Of a stretch of DNA of 64,000 nt, positions 22,203-33,868 are shown piece after piece (within the stretch, counting starts at the first letter, position 1; every line of letters begins with the position of its first letter). A program made the translations under genes and the position numbers. The notes under the pieces were generated by a model, which saw only the letters and a program-made list of their open reading frames with translations, was not told the DNA's origin and ran no database searches. Source of the DNA: Incurvaria masculella (lineage: Eukaryota > Arthropoda > Insecta > Lepidoptera > Incurvariidae); NCBI GenBank assembly GCA_946894095.1, contig OX335641.1:4730501-4794500 (forward strand), read 5' to 3'.

Positions 22203-22555
22203 TCAGTCTCGGGAGCCCAGTGGCGCGACGCCTTGCGATTCGATAAGCTTGGTGAAACACCTCTGAGTGCGGTTGGGATCTGGATGGGTGACCATTTTTA
22301 ACAATTGAGTCTGGCCGTGGTTTGGATTCCACGTGAAACTGTAGGTCCCCTTCCTTACTTAGTAGGCGATAGGGTTAATCCCGCCCGGGTTGGTACCATC
22401 GCATTGAATTAACGATGGTCGTAGTGGCAATGAAATATGGTGCCATGCTAGGACCTCCTGGCAAGGTAACTAGTTCCCATGTGGTGTGTTGGGCTAATAT
22501 CTAACGGCCTGTCTGGTATTATCCATCCATGTCCAGTTACAAACCCAATGGCTAC
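22203..22555 (+). repeat. Composite SINE: tRNA-like head plus 5S-like box
   Basis: The head 'GGGAGCCCAGTGGCGCGACG' fits a tRNA A box (TRGCNNAGYNGG-like). It is followed by 'GATAAGCTTGG' and 'TGCGGTTGGGATC', then 'TGGATGGGTGACC', which is the box C word of 5S rRNA. After that comes the common SINE body: 'TTGGATTCCACGTGAAACTG', 'CCCGCCCGGGTTGGTACCAT', 'GATGGTCGTAGTGGCAATGA', 'TGTCCAGTTACA'. The A box and 5S-like box would give a mixed internal Pol III promoter. A diverged copy lies at 1788-1935. The 5S origin is an inference from the word match; spacing is about 10 bp longer than in 5S. Confidence 0.7.
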
Positions 22556-23730
22556 GAATGTTTAAAAGAATCTGCGATGGATTAAGATCTATTCTTGATG
22601 CATGATGATTGATCGAAAATGACGTGCGCACGCGCAACGAAGCGATAACCGTCACCGAGTGTAATGTCAACAGCATAAAGTGAAATGTAAACGCCGCCGT
22701 GGTTACATTGGACCAGACGAGATGCTAACTATTAGTGTACTCTTGTAAACTAACGAAAAACTTGACGTATTTAAATCCCATTTGTTTCCTGCCGTAGAAA
22801 AGAGATGGAAGATCAGTGTGTTTCTTGCGAATTTTGTTATAATGAGTTGTTTGTCTTTGAACAAGTCTCAATATCAAGCCTATAGTCACACATCATTTAG
22901 CCTAAAATATTTCTAGTTATTATATACTTCATACATGCAACACGTTAAAGTTATATTAATTCCGCGGGTAGGGGGCGCACCAGAATGGTGTAATCTATTA
23001 ACCGTTGGCAGATTTTAAATTTTAGCGACCACGAATTTTCTCAATCTACTGACAACAAATTTACCATTAGAACGCTAATTAAGTAACCTACGATATATTA
23101 CGCTCTCTGCTGCAATAATAAACGTGGATCATAAATAAAATAAACAGGCTTTCTCAACGAATACATAATTTTTGTCAATAAGAAATGGCGTAACATACGT
23201 TCTTCTGTGTATTTCCAAACGACCTGGCCCTACCGGCCAAGTAACCTAAATTACAAATTTATTTAACCACATAACATGCTGAAGTATTCAAAATTAAAAT
23301 TTATATTAGATATGTTAATTGGGATAACACATTATAAATCGGTTCATCATTAATCAAAGGTTTGGTTAACACGTTGGAGTGTAGCCAAAAACCACTGTAA
23401 CTTTATTAAATCTGTGTGCAAGAGTAGTACCGACGAGTTCTATTAAAACCAGTAAACCCTAATGATCAACTGCTTGTGTTTCGTAAGTTTTCCACTGCCG
23501 ATGTGTAAGTGCACTTACGGGACAGTGTATGGGAGTTATGGCTATCTATCTCCGAATAGGTGGCAATTACATCTTGTTTTTTGGTGCCGGTTCTGATAGG
23601 TATTTTTTTGTTGAATTATGGGGAACGTGCTCTTGCCTAAATCTTTATCTCTAATTGGCAACGAAGTTTGGAAATCTGGAATGTTTCATTTACTTTAATT
23701 TCCTTAAAGTTTGGGTTAGTCGAAGTACAC
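22556..23730. other. Non-genic
   Basis: No coding signal or recognised repeat is seen; the sequence is AT-rich. Confidence 0.5.
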
Positions 23731-23855
23731 TTAGGGTCTCTTCCACCAAGTACTGATTAGCTTAATCCTCACATTAAATGGCCTCAGCACTTTAGTAATG
23801 AAGGCCCTTAAAGTGTAGATTAAAATAAATCCTCACTTGGTGAAAACCAGGCTAA
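23731..23855 (+). mobile_element. 125-bp MITE
   Basis: The left end TTAGGGTCTCTTCCACCAAG and the complement of the right end, TTAGCCTGGTTTTCACCAAG, form imperfect 20-bp inverted repeats. A second copy in the opposite orientation lies at 24859-25022 and shares 'TACTGATTAGCTTAATCCTC'. There is no ORF. Confidence 0.7.
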
Positions 23856-24386
23856 GTGACGTCACAAACTGAAGGTTTCTTCCAGTTCTTGTGGGAAACA
23901 AGAATCTTCCTTGTTTGAAAAAATTTTAACACTAAAACCAAAAGGCTACTGCGAAATGTAAACAGCAAGCCTAAATGTGAACGGCTTGAATAGGTAAATA
24001 CGTTTACGTGCAAAGAAATAGTTATAATAAATGATGAACTAGACAAACATATTATGTGTAATGAATTACTGTTATTTCTGGGCCCGAATTTATAGTGATT
24101 AGATAATCAAATATTTTTTTCTTTATATTATTTCCGATACCTTACAAAATCCTTTTTCGATCTCGCAATCAATACAAAAGTGCTGTATATTGTCTTGAAA
24201 TTGGTTTTAATGTTAATAATTCCCGTGGTGATTAGCATGCGACAATCATAGGTATAACCCACGTAAAAGAAGATTTCATATCTCCGTGGCTTATCAAAGG
24301 AAAAAAATACTTCAAATACAATTGTGATCAAAATCGAACATGTGATAGCATGTTGGCTCCACAATAGTGCAGCTGCATCGGTGGCG

Positions 24387-24600
24387 TCAGTGCACTTCTG
24401 TCAGTGCCGTCATCGCCTTCACCTTTCACCACCACCGTCAGGTTCCACTTATGGCCCAGATTTCATAATACTTTTTGGCCTCGCTGACCACTTTTCACGC
24501 GCGAGGCCAACACCAGACACCCGCCCGTCCGGGTGGGCAGGTTCCGATGTTTGGTGATCTGCGCTGGGATAATGGTTCCGTTGCCCACGCATCGTGAGTC
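24387..24600 (+). promoter_or_regulatory. GC-richer block with initiators and a donor, tentative first exon
   Basis: Two TCAGTGC words (24387 and 24401) resemble arthropod initiators. About 190 bp later 'CACGCATCGTGAGTCAGTCG' has a consensus donor (ATC|GTGAGT). The block is GC-richer than its flanks. No coding content is recognised, and a repeat origin cannot be excluded. Confidence 0.2.
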
Positions 24601-24858
24601 AGTCGGTCTAAACGTCAGGCCGGTTTAAGGAGAATGGCTAGTTCTGAACTAGATGTTTTGAAATTAAATTTAATGAAAATATTTCTTATTGCTTACAACT
24701 ATTATTACATTATTACAAGGCGAGGCAATCTCTAACAGCTAATCTTAATATTAGACAATATAAATATAAACAGGTAGCAAGAAACAATATTTATTTTATT
24801 TTCCTATTTAATCTGTCGCAGATGGCTACTATTGATACCAGCCCATCAACACATTCAC

Positions 24859-25022
24859 TAAGGCTGGTTTTCACCAACTGCTGATTTATTTCAATCGACA
24901 CTTAAAGGGCCTTTATTACTGAAGTGCTGATTATCTTGTACTGGTATCGATGGCGAGATGTTAATAAAGACCCTTTAATGTGAGGATTAAGCTAATCAGT
25001 ACTTGGTGGAAGAGACCCTTAA
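24859..25022 (-). mobile_element. 164-bp MITE, inverted copy of 23731-23855
   Basis: It begins TAAGGCTGGTTTTCACCAAC and ends 'TACTTGGTGGAAGAGACCCTT'-like sequence. The complement of its right side, 'AGGGTCTCTTCCACCAAGTA', matches the left end of the copy at 23731. The two copies face each other about 1 kb apart. Confidence 0.7.
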
Positions 25023-25027
25023 TCATG

Positions 25028-25150
25028 TAAAATCCAACATCTGGCGTCAGTGTGTCTGGTTATAAATTGAGAACCAATTACTCAATTTTGATACAGTTTT
25101 ATTTATGAACAGCTTGATTCAACTCATCAACTGTTATTCCATCAGTTATG
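25028..25150 (+). repeat. Helitron/MINE-like fragment
   Basis: 'CCAACATCTGGCGTCAGTGT' and 'CTCAATTTTGATACAGTTTT' parallel the fragment at 6810-6960 in the same order, so the two belong to one family. Confidence 0.45.
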
Positions 25151-25234
25151 TGTGGGTTCCGCCACTTAAAAGTAATATTAGTGGGCCGACTGAATTTCGT
25201 CGTTCGCGATTCGGATTCTAGGTCGCGGTGTTCG

Positions 25235-25445
25235 CAAAACTGGAGATGTAACTATATGTCTTTACTAACGCGATGGTAGGGTTAATAAAGCCCAAATTAG
25301 TACCATCGAATTGAGAGAACTATGTTCGAAGCGGCAATGAATATTGTTTTCCGTTCAATTGAATGTAGCTGTGCAATATTAGAAAGGTCCTAGCACGGGC
25401 TAATGTCATGACAGCTGTCTAATGTCCGGTTACAAAAAACATAAA
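25235..25445 (+). repeat. Diverged SINE fragment, plus strand
   Basis: The blocks 'AGCCCAAATTAGTACCATCG', 'ATGTTCGAAGCGGCAATGAA', 'GGTCCTAGCACGGGCTAATG' and 'TGTCCGGTTACA' follow the tail half of the SINE family. The head is not preserved. Confidence 0.55.
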
Positions 25446-28400
25446 ACATCACGCTTAGTTACCTAAGGGAAGACTAGTAGGAATTAAATAATACAAGTCG
25501 GGGGGACCTGACATATTACGTCAGACTTATCACCAGCAGATCCGTGAGTATATATGGTGTAGTTTTATTTTTTCCTCAAAAATTTAAAAATAGGAACCGG
25601 TTTCCCGATTATTGTGAACTGTGATGTTGCCCACACAATAAATAAAATGCTGAATTTTAACTATGAAAAGAAAACAAATGTCAACTTTTTGGAATCGAAG
25701 GCATGAACTTTGATACAGAGTTGTTACTGCTAGCCTAAGTGTCCACTTAGGTAGATGTTTAGCAACACAATCATTTCGTTTATTCTAACGAAATCCTAAA
25801 GAAATAACATAAACTCCCAATATAGTCGAAACATGTTTCCGTGCATAAGATTAATCTCTGATGAAACAATTTTTAAAAGAAATCAATCATCTAAAATGTA
25901 CGTAGTAATCCCAATGTAATAATTATCATTATTTGGGATAAGATATTTTGTTTATTTTAAGCATTTTAGCGACATAAAAAGCGTTACAGACAAGAAAATG
26001 AATAAAAATAAACTTTGTATTTAGTTCTGCTAACTTGATGTCAAAATCCGTGAAAAAATGCCTCCAATGACATGCATGAGAAGAGATGCAAAATAAGTTA
26101 AGAAGACGTCGGACGTGATAATACTGAGCACCTTATAATGGTTGCATAAGATTTTTGTGTGCTTAGTTTTTCATTAGTTTAATTAAGATGTAAAATCAAT
26201 ACTTTAATTTTGTTGAAATAAGTATTTTCACATAAGAGCTGTGCTTGAGCGCGATGTGATTTTTTTGGAGAAATTATCAGTGAACGTTCTGGTTTGAGCA
26301 TAAAAAAAAATGTATGTAATATATTAACAGGTTGATATTTTTTTTCATGTAACTGCTCGCTGCAAACATAGAAGAGTTTCAACGGAATTTTGTTCATACT
26401 TTACAGATACCGCGTAATTCACTTTAAAGTAGAAACGACCTCAGATACCAAGAACTTAATAATCAACTAAATCTAATTAAACCATTACCATCACTCTTCG
26501 TGTTAATTAAATTTTATTTCTCAAGTTGCCCGCTCGAGGCCCGAAGGTCACATTATGAGTTATTTTAAACTCTGTTAGTGATATTACTCTGTTGATTGTG
26601 CAATTTGCTCTGCATTAAATGGTTAAGTACCCACAGAAGCGACGCTAATCTTTTACTCGACAGTAGGCGCTGTCTTTATGTTACGGAGACCAATTGGATT
26701 GACGGTTTTATATCTTGGAAATTACATTGATTCAATTTAATAAAGTTATAATAAAAATTATTCGTACAATACATACCTAATGAAGAACAATAAAAATGGA
26801 TATTAGTGATCAGCAGAAAGGTCTGGATAACTTGCATAACTTAGTGGTTATAGCAATGGACATCTCATTCAACGATCAAAAGTTCATGCCATTCTTCGAA
26901 TTAATCTTTATAATTGTATTTAAGGAATACAGTCAACAAAAGCATTGCAATTAAATAATAAAAGGAGTTAGACCTAACGAGAGTGTTAAAATTGTACTTC
27001 TTCTACGCAAAATATTTTTAATTTATTTTGTTCTCGTTGTGTTAGAGAATGTCAAACAATACATTTTCTAGAACAGTAAGAAAACGTTGTCTGCATTTAA
27101 ATGAGTATTACTCTACAATTACCTGGTCAGTTGGTGGTTGTTTGTGTTAATTAGTTGTGCAATGATCAAAGCATCTACCTACAGTTGAAACCATTTCCTG
27201 CTAATTCTCTTTTAATGTCCTTTACGTGAGAAATTCTTGTGTGTTCTTAAATGTAAATGTAAATCGTTTCTCGGAAAGGGGGCAAATTTTTGGATGGAAT
27301 TTTGAATTAAGATATTGAGTAATTATCTGCGTATATCTAGATAGGCCAAGTAATTTCCTTTTCATACAAAATATTTTCTTCTTACATTATTAAAAGTAAA
27401 TATTGAGGTGCCAGTATGTTCCGATGTATGGCACTGCGCAACATGCAGGGTGAAATATTCACGCATTGATATTAGCTACTCAAAAACAGATGTCAGTACA
27501 GCTAAAGACACCGATTGAAGATCAGTCCGCACCAGTGAAGCATTTGCTAAGGGTGTGGTAACACCTCATTGCATTCAGTTCCATAAGGGCGTAAGTTAAA
27601 CCATATTTTATGAATGCTAGAAAATAACTACTACTTATTTTACTGGATATGGATGATGGTATGGCTATATTTGAAACCTTTTACGGTAAAAATCGGACCG
27701 TTCAAACTTTTTTTATGAAAATGTTAGAATATGTGTCTAATTTGAGAACACAAAGCGTGAGCGACTTACAGTTTTATCTTTAAATTAAAGCTCTACCATC
27801 CATCTACATATTTACTTTTTGGTTTATCTAAATTCATCGTTGTTATTTTTAAATATAATGAAATGTTGTTTTGCTTATGTCCTCATCAAACTGCCGTACT
27901 AAGGTCGTATTTTTTATGATTTTGGTCTATAAACATGTCGAAGGTATATAAAACATAAGCAGCTCTATTAGAGAAAAAATATTTAATGTTTTAATGAGCT
28001 ATAACAACAAAGCTGTTTTGTCAAAATAACAAATGGGTTATAATCTTATGACGGTTTTCTCTCCAAACATGCTACAAATCTTTCCCTTTATCTACCTAAC
28101 GATCCATGTCGTATCGATACTTCTGCGAACATCGGCAATGGTACTAAAGGCTGTCCACGCGGTCGCCTCCGGCGGCGAGACAACTTTTACTTTCGTCGGT
28201 GAAAGAGAAATGTGGGACACGAAATGGGAACCCGAGTTGTGTCAGAGCGTATGACGTGACGCCGCGGCAAGGTCACCGCGCTGTCCGCCGACCTACTCCT
28301 CTCCGTTCAACGGTGGAGCGTGAAAAGTTAACGTTGTATTGTTAGGATGAAAATTCGTGTAATTTACACGGCTTTGACGTGTCATGTCTTCTAAATCGGT

Positions 28401-28829
28401 CAGAAAGGGCAAAGACAAATAAACAAAAAATACTTAATTTTTGCTGCACATGGAAAAATGAAACGCAGAAAAAATCTATGAAGCATAAGGAATTGCACAA
28501 AGCGGATTTACTACCAAAAAAACGTATTTTATCCAGTCAATCTTTGTTTGAGCAAAGACTGACGTGATGTCCGTACTCAATGGACTAGAGGATGTTAAGC
28601 CAAAATATTGATAAGGATTGGAAAGGAATGATTGATAGACTAAATACCTAACCTAACCTATCCTAACACAACTTATATAAAGTAAGGTAAGCTGTGTACG
28701 GTTCGGTTAAACAAGGTGATCCGATGTTTCCAGCAACACATAACCAGAGGTTATACTTGTGCCACATTTATTGTTTTTCAAAGTATAAGTAGCTTACAAT
28801 AAATGCATTTTTGCAATCTTTGATATCAT
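25446..28829. other. Non-genic
   Basis: About 3.4 kb of AT-rich DNA has no supported gene. The exception in base composition is 28150-28320, a GC-rich patch with 'ACGCGGTCGCCTCCGGCGGC' and 'TGACGTGACG', which may be a repeat or a small regulatory island; it has no assigned function. Confidence 0.45.
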
Positions 28830-29800
28830 TACAAACTGCAGTTGGACCGGTCTTTCTTAGAGACCTCTTCAATGGCTTACTGGAACGGACTCACTGTCGT
28901 TTCAGGGTTCGTAAATCGTAAACCTGCTTTCCCTAATTCTTGGACAGAAAAAGAAGTTCCAAGGTGCAAGGTCCGAGCTCCATGGCGGATGCGTCATCGA
29001 TTTTAGATTTGAAGCCTTCAAATACACATGCGTTACCTTAGCGGAATATGCGGAAGCTTTATCGTGGTGAAGGACGACATTGCCTCGAGGACACTTTTCG
29101 AGAACTTTTTCCAGGACTCGGCAGTTTCAGTTTATTTATTTCGTCTATTAGATGTAATTACACACTCGGATTCGAAATGTTTTTTCTCTTGGTTTTTCTG
29201 CTGGTTTCATTACTTCTCGCGAATAAGAGCCGACAGGAAACTTCACCAGGATTGTAGTTTTGTGTTTTTTTTTCCATTTATACTTACAAACTGGTTTGAA
29301 GTTGTTGATAAATTAGGCAAGCATGTGTTTACTTACTTTCTGTGCTTCAACTTTATTGACTTTAAAGACAAATATTCAAAAGGAAAGACTCATTCTGCCG
29401 ATACAATTTTTCTTTCCGGTTTAAAGTAGTACACCCAGGTTTCGTCACGTTTCACGACACCACATACAGCCAATGATTGCCCTCCATCATCACATGCATT
29501 CGATTCTGGTCTTCCATCAAATCATACGGTATCCATCGAGTGCAAAGCTACCTTACTTTCAGATGCGTATGTAAACTCTTTTCCACTTGAATTATTCCTA
29601 TGTTTATTACAGTACGAATTTGCTGACAAGTATTTTTTTTGTCGTCTCAATTAGTTGTCATAGAGAATCAATATAATATTCGGAAAGCGCAGTCGCTGGT
29701 CGACCTTCACATATGTTGTCATGGAGATGATTACGATCTAAACTTACTGAACTACGCATACACAGAGCTAAGAGATGGAGCTTTATCACCAAATGCCAAT
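28830..29800 (-). pseudogene. Decayed mariner transposase
   Basis: Minus-strand pieces appear in transposase order. Near 29770-29680, 'HDNICEGRPATALSE' matches the N-terminal GRP region. Near 29440, 'KRDETWVYYFKPERKI' matches the first catalytic motif (usually GDETW; here RDETW). Near 29080-28960, 'VVLHHDKASAYSAKV' and 'MTHPPWSSDLAPWNFFF' match the HDN and YSPDLAPxDxF motifs, with key residues altered (HDK, PWN). Frameshifts and stops, including one right after 'KIVSAE', separate them. It is clearly inactive and differs in sequence from the intact mariner at 41245-42528, so it belongs to another lineage. Its inverted repeats were not found. Confidence 0.75.
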
Positions 29801-30631
29801 AGCCAATGGAAACTTTCTAATTGTTTTAAGCCACAGAAAAAATCATAAAAAATCATAAAGCGAATTTTATCTTGAATTAAATCTATTGAGATGCAGACAA
29901 AATAACCATGAAAATCTGACAAATTAAAAAGTTAAAACAATTCAGAAGGCTCTATTTTAAAATTTCGTAAGTTTTTGTATTTATTTCATAATAAGTGAAC
30001 AGTTTTAGAAACTTTCAGTATGTCCCACGCATACCATTTTTATGGACATACGCGCCCGACGACCAATTTAGTCCTTTTAATAGTCACAGTACAGATGAGC
30101 AAACACATAAAGTGAAGTGTCGCAAACTTTAGCGTCTTACTTAGCCACCACTAGACTATGTTGCGTCCGAATGGGGCATTCACTCTTGCAAGACATGAGC
30201 TGGCGGCAAAGAGGTTTTCCACTCTGTGGTCGACAAGTGAGGTAATTTTTGCGAGAATGTTTCAATGCAAATAAGTTTTGATGTAAATGATTTTCTATGG
30301 AATTTTTATATTTGAATGTTTTTCAATAAAGTTCAGTATTTTAATATTGTCTCAATGACGATTTCAGATGCAAGACAATACGCGATGGCAATTATCACAT
30401 CTGTCAAAATTGCCAACATGAAAATAAAAATGGTTCAAACATGCCTTGTTTTTAATATTACCTTTCTCACATTAATTTGAGGTTAAATTTTGACATTTAA
30501 TAGGATCAATGTCGCAACCATATTGTTTGATGACTTACCACGTGTATGAGGAACAGGGAATGTTGCTCCTTACGCGCGCGGTAAGGCGTCAATATAAATA
30601 TGATTGTTAATTATTGCACCAATATGTTACC

Positions 30632-30755
30632 ATCGTGATATTAGCCCAACGAATGAGGTGCCATATCTTTCCATTAAGAGCACGGCTTCATCGAAATGGA
30701 TGGAAAACATGGATATTTTTTCATTGCCGCTAGAATAATAGCTATATCCCGCGTA
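30632..30755 (-). repeat. SINE fragment, minus strand
   Basis: 'TGATATTAGCCCAACGAATG', 'GAGGTGCCATATCTTTCCAT' and 'GGATGGAAAACATGGATATT' then 'CATTGCCGC' match the same blocks of the copy at 33470-33868. Confidence 0.65.
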
Positions 30756-31164
30756 GTTTTAAAACAGAAAACCAACAATTATACGTATTGTTTTTAAAAC
30801 ACATCCGAACCTAAAGTAAATCGAAGTGCATTTATTTAAAGTAATATTAGGAAAATATATTTTTTTGAGGTTCGTGAGGTTTCCACACTTTTCATACCAT
30901 ACTTACTATTCCGAAGTTTGTTTATGATCCGGAAAGTGATATAAGGCTCCTTTTCATCTCGGAAGGAATATGTTATATTCGAGCGGAACGGCGTACGGTT
31001 CAACTATGAAATCCGATAAATTAATTTTACCAACTTTCGTTTCATTCAATTATGAGCTGGTGTGCATATCCGTTACCTTACTGGCTAGGTAATTTAAAGC
31101 GTGAAGGTCCTCATAGTAGTATAGGTGTACGTATGTATAGCATGGAGGGTGTGCGTGCCTGCCC

Positions 31165-31198
31165 TCCGCCGCCGCCGCCGCCGCCGCCGCCTCCGCCG
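31165..31198 (+). repeat. CCG trinucleotide microsatellite
   Basis: About eleven CCG units with one CCT interruption run from 31165 to 31198. They lie in frames of no recognised gene, giving chance poly-Pro or poly-Ala open reading. Confidence 0.9.
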
Positions 31199-31498
31199 CT
31201 TGCGCAAGGTGGAAAGCGCTCGACATTAGCCAACGACGCGATAGTGTTTTGCAAGGCCCAGCGTATGTATGCACTGGGATCGATTCGGGACCTCGGGATA
31301 CCTCATCCAATAAATCCCTATACCGATATGCATTGTCGATAGTACTTAATTATCTCAAACGTAAGGCAGACTGGGTATACATACTTGAAGGTTCATTAAA
31401 ATTCACTTAATAGTAAACATATTAATATTATCACAATTGAAAAGCAAACAGCAATACAATCTGCTAAATGTTTGGTTTAATTTGTAATCAAGTGAAAT

Positions 31499-31585
31499 CA
31501 TGGAAATGCGGTGAGCTGGGTTATATCATGATGGTGGGTGTGGTATTAGCCACCCATGTCCGGTCTAGTTACATAAACATTGTTT
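31499..31585 (+). repeat. SINE tail fragment, plus strand
   Basis: 'ATATCATGATGGTGGGTGTG' is followed by 'GTATTAGCCACCCATGTCCG' and 'TAGTTACATAAA', the tail of the common SINE family. Confidence 0.55.
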
Positions 31586-32595
31586 TTCTCAATAATGATT
31601 TTTCAAATATAAAACAGTCAGAAATTGTCTTGAAGAACCTGTTTGAAAAAGTTAAAAAACAAACGAATCTAGTAGACGTCTTTAGGAAAGTTAAACTACT
31701 ACGGATATATAAATATTGAGAATATTACCGACAATATCTTTGATATGTTGTACGTTTTATGATTTTGTCCTTTACACGCGTTTCCCTAAATGTGGCTATT
31801 AAGCTCTTAATTCCGATAATGAAAGTTACTAAGGAAACAGTACGATTAGCAATGATCTCATGATATTGGTTAAAACACTCTGTTCTGTGGTGACTTAAGC
31901 CGCAGCATTGCGGACAACCAGAAAACAAATCGGTTTGATTCAAATAATCGATTAATTCCTAGAGCCACTTTCAACAGAACGTGATGGCATAAGCAGATTT
32001 ATTTGTTGATGATCCAAAAAATCTAATAATAATATATATGAAAAAACGAATTATTTTAGTTGAATTAAAAAATCAAGATTTCTATAAGTATTACTGTTTT
32101 TTGCTGCGCGTATTTTTAGCTGCTGGCGAGCAGGATTTTTTTTATTGTTAAAACGCTTTTGAAAACCTAATAACATGATAAAGGAACTGTACTAAGAACT
32201 TACATTAAAAAAATCAACTTCGTGGGAAGCACAGCGCGTAGCTCCGGAGGAGCGCGATGGAGGGCGAAGACATCAACGCGCGTGAAAACCTCTTGCGTAG
32301 CGCGCTACAATATTGTACTGAACTATTGTACTGAACTATTTTGTTGCAACAGTTTTGTTGTTGTTTGCAACTATGAAATTGAAGTATTTTTGTAGCTTGG
32401 TAAATGTAACTTCATTCATTTTAAGTAAACATACTTTTTTGTACTGGCAGATACGTCGCTTATTCCAAGAAATTTGATATGTATGTATGTTCAATCATTG
32501 CGGCCGATGTCCGCAACGCAGATGAAGCGTTGTATGTAAATAAATAATCTTTAGCGCTGTGTCAGTAGAAGGAATTCATTACGGGAGGAGGAGCT

Positions 32596-32776
32596 GAAGG
32601 AGAATTCCAAATTATGGAGGCAAATTGGTTAGACGCAATACCTGCCAATGGTATGTTTTGCTGGTCCGGGTCCAGCCTTGCACTATACTCGTAAAGTAGT
32701 GTTTTTATTGGGCTCTTTCTTCAATTAATGTGTCTTTGCTTCACGGTCGATTATACATACATACATATCACATTTC
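32596..32776 (+). repeat. tRNA-like SINE, plus strand
   Basis: The head has an A-box-like region, 'GGCAAATTGGTTAGACGC' (32620-32637). A 5-bp anticodon-like stem follows, ATACC...GGTAT around the loop TGCCAAT, then a T arm, GCTGG TCCGGGT CCAGC (32660-32676), that includes the B box. The tail runs 'GGGCTCTTTCTTCAATTAAT', 'GTGTCTTTGCTTCACGGTCG' and ends in 'CATACATACATATCACATTT'. It shares this tail with 8066-8155 and 51358-51674. It is distinct from the other SINE family of the window. Confidence 0.75.
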
Positions 32777-33469
32777 TTTATTCATTTTCTCTTAATATTT
32801 ACAAATATTTGATTTTCTTTCTTCTTTAATAATATATTTTCGCTGCAAACACCGCATTTAAAATCACGGAGTTCGTCGATATCCGTGTTGAAGTGCTGCC
32901 TTAATTGAATATTTTTTGATAGTTATCAAATACATTATTATTATATTACTATCTATAAAAATGAGTTTTCAAGTGCCAATATTTGGCAAGAACGATCTAT
33001 CATAATTCACTGTATCTACGCTGGATGCACTTAGCGTATTGTTTCGTTCAAGTTGCAACGAAATTCTGTTTCAAGCATATTATTAGCACTACTGAGTGGA
33101 TTCGAGGATGTTTTGCAATAAATTGCCAATCCTCGCTAAATTCTATACACGATTGAAGAAACGTGATATTAAGATTTTTTATTGAAAATGTCAATTGAAA
33201 TATTGAAGATTTCTTTCGATTTCCCAAAATATTAAATTGTCACCTTGAAGTTATCGTGTAAATTATCGAAAGGCAAAACATGACAACAAAATGTTTTTTG
33301 TAGATTCGAACTACCAGTATTGACTATTATGACTAGTAGTATTATATCGTAGTATAGTAGTATATGACTAGTATTATGGACACTAGAGTATGTGGTTCCT
33401 TTGAACCACAGAACTTATTTTATTTATAGCTTTTCCTGAACTTAATATTTCTTTAAATAATTTTTTTTA

Positions 33470-33868
33470 TGCGACCCGACATGAATGGCTAATACCACAC
33501 AACTACCGTTATGATATTAGCCCAATACACCACATTCCCAAAGGAATTAGGTGCCATGCCAGGACCTTCCCTTTATGAGCACGACTTCATTGAACTGGAT
33601 GGAAAACACGGACAATTTGTCATTGCCGCTTCGACCATCTTTTCATCCAATGCGATGGTACCAACCCGGGCGGGCTTAAACCCTACCACCTAGTAGGGGA
33701 GGGGGACCTACAGTTTTACATGGATTCCGAACCATGGAGCAGCTCGCATTCGTGATCAAAATGCACTTATCGAACTCGGAAAGAGAAAGACAGTGGTGCA
33801 TGTCGGTATTGAACCCAGGTCTCTGGTACGCTAGGCCAGTCCCCGCGCCACTAGGCTACGAGCCGCTC
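33470..33868 (-). repeat. Full-length tRNA-derived SINE, reference copy
   Basis: Read on the minus strand it starts GAGCGGCTCGTAGCC, then TAGTGGCGCG (A box, 33868-33846) and GGGTTCAATACC (B box, 33816-33805). These are followed by a body of about 300 bp with 'TGCGAGCTGCTCCATGGTTC', 'AAGCCCGCCCGGGTTGGTAC', 'GGTCGAAGCGGCAATGACAA', 'GTGCTCATAAAGGGAAGGTC' and 'GGCACCTAATTCCTTTGGGA'. It ends in 'GTCGGGTCGCATA'. At about 400 bp it is the most complete member and serves to interpret the other copies. Confidence 0.85.

Larger units (their letters stand above)
29801..32595. other. Non-genic with small repeats
   Basis: There is no supported gene. The stretch contains SINE fragments at 30632-30755 and 31499-31585 and a CCG microsatellite at 31165-31198. 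The remainder is AT-rich. Confidence 0.45.

Noticed and set aside
31050..31342. Frames with poly-Pro or poly-Ala
   Set aside because: They are created by the CCG microsatellite; nothing protein-like lies outside it.
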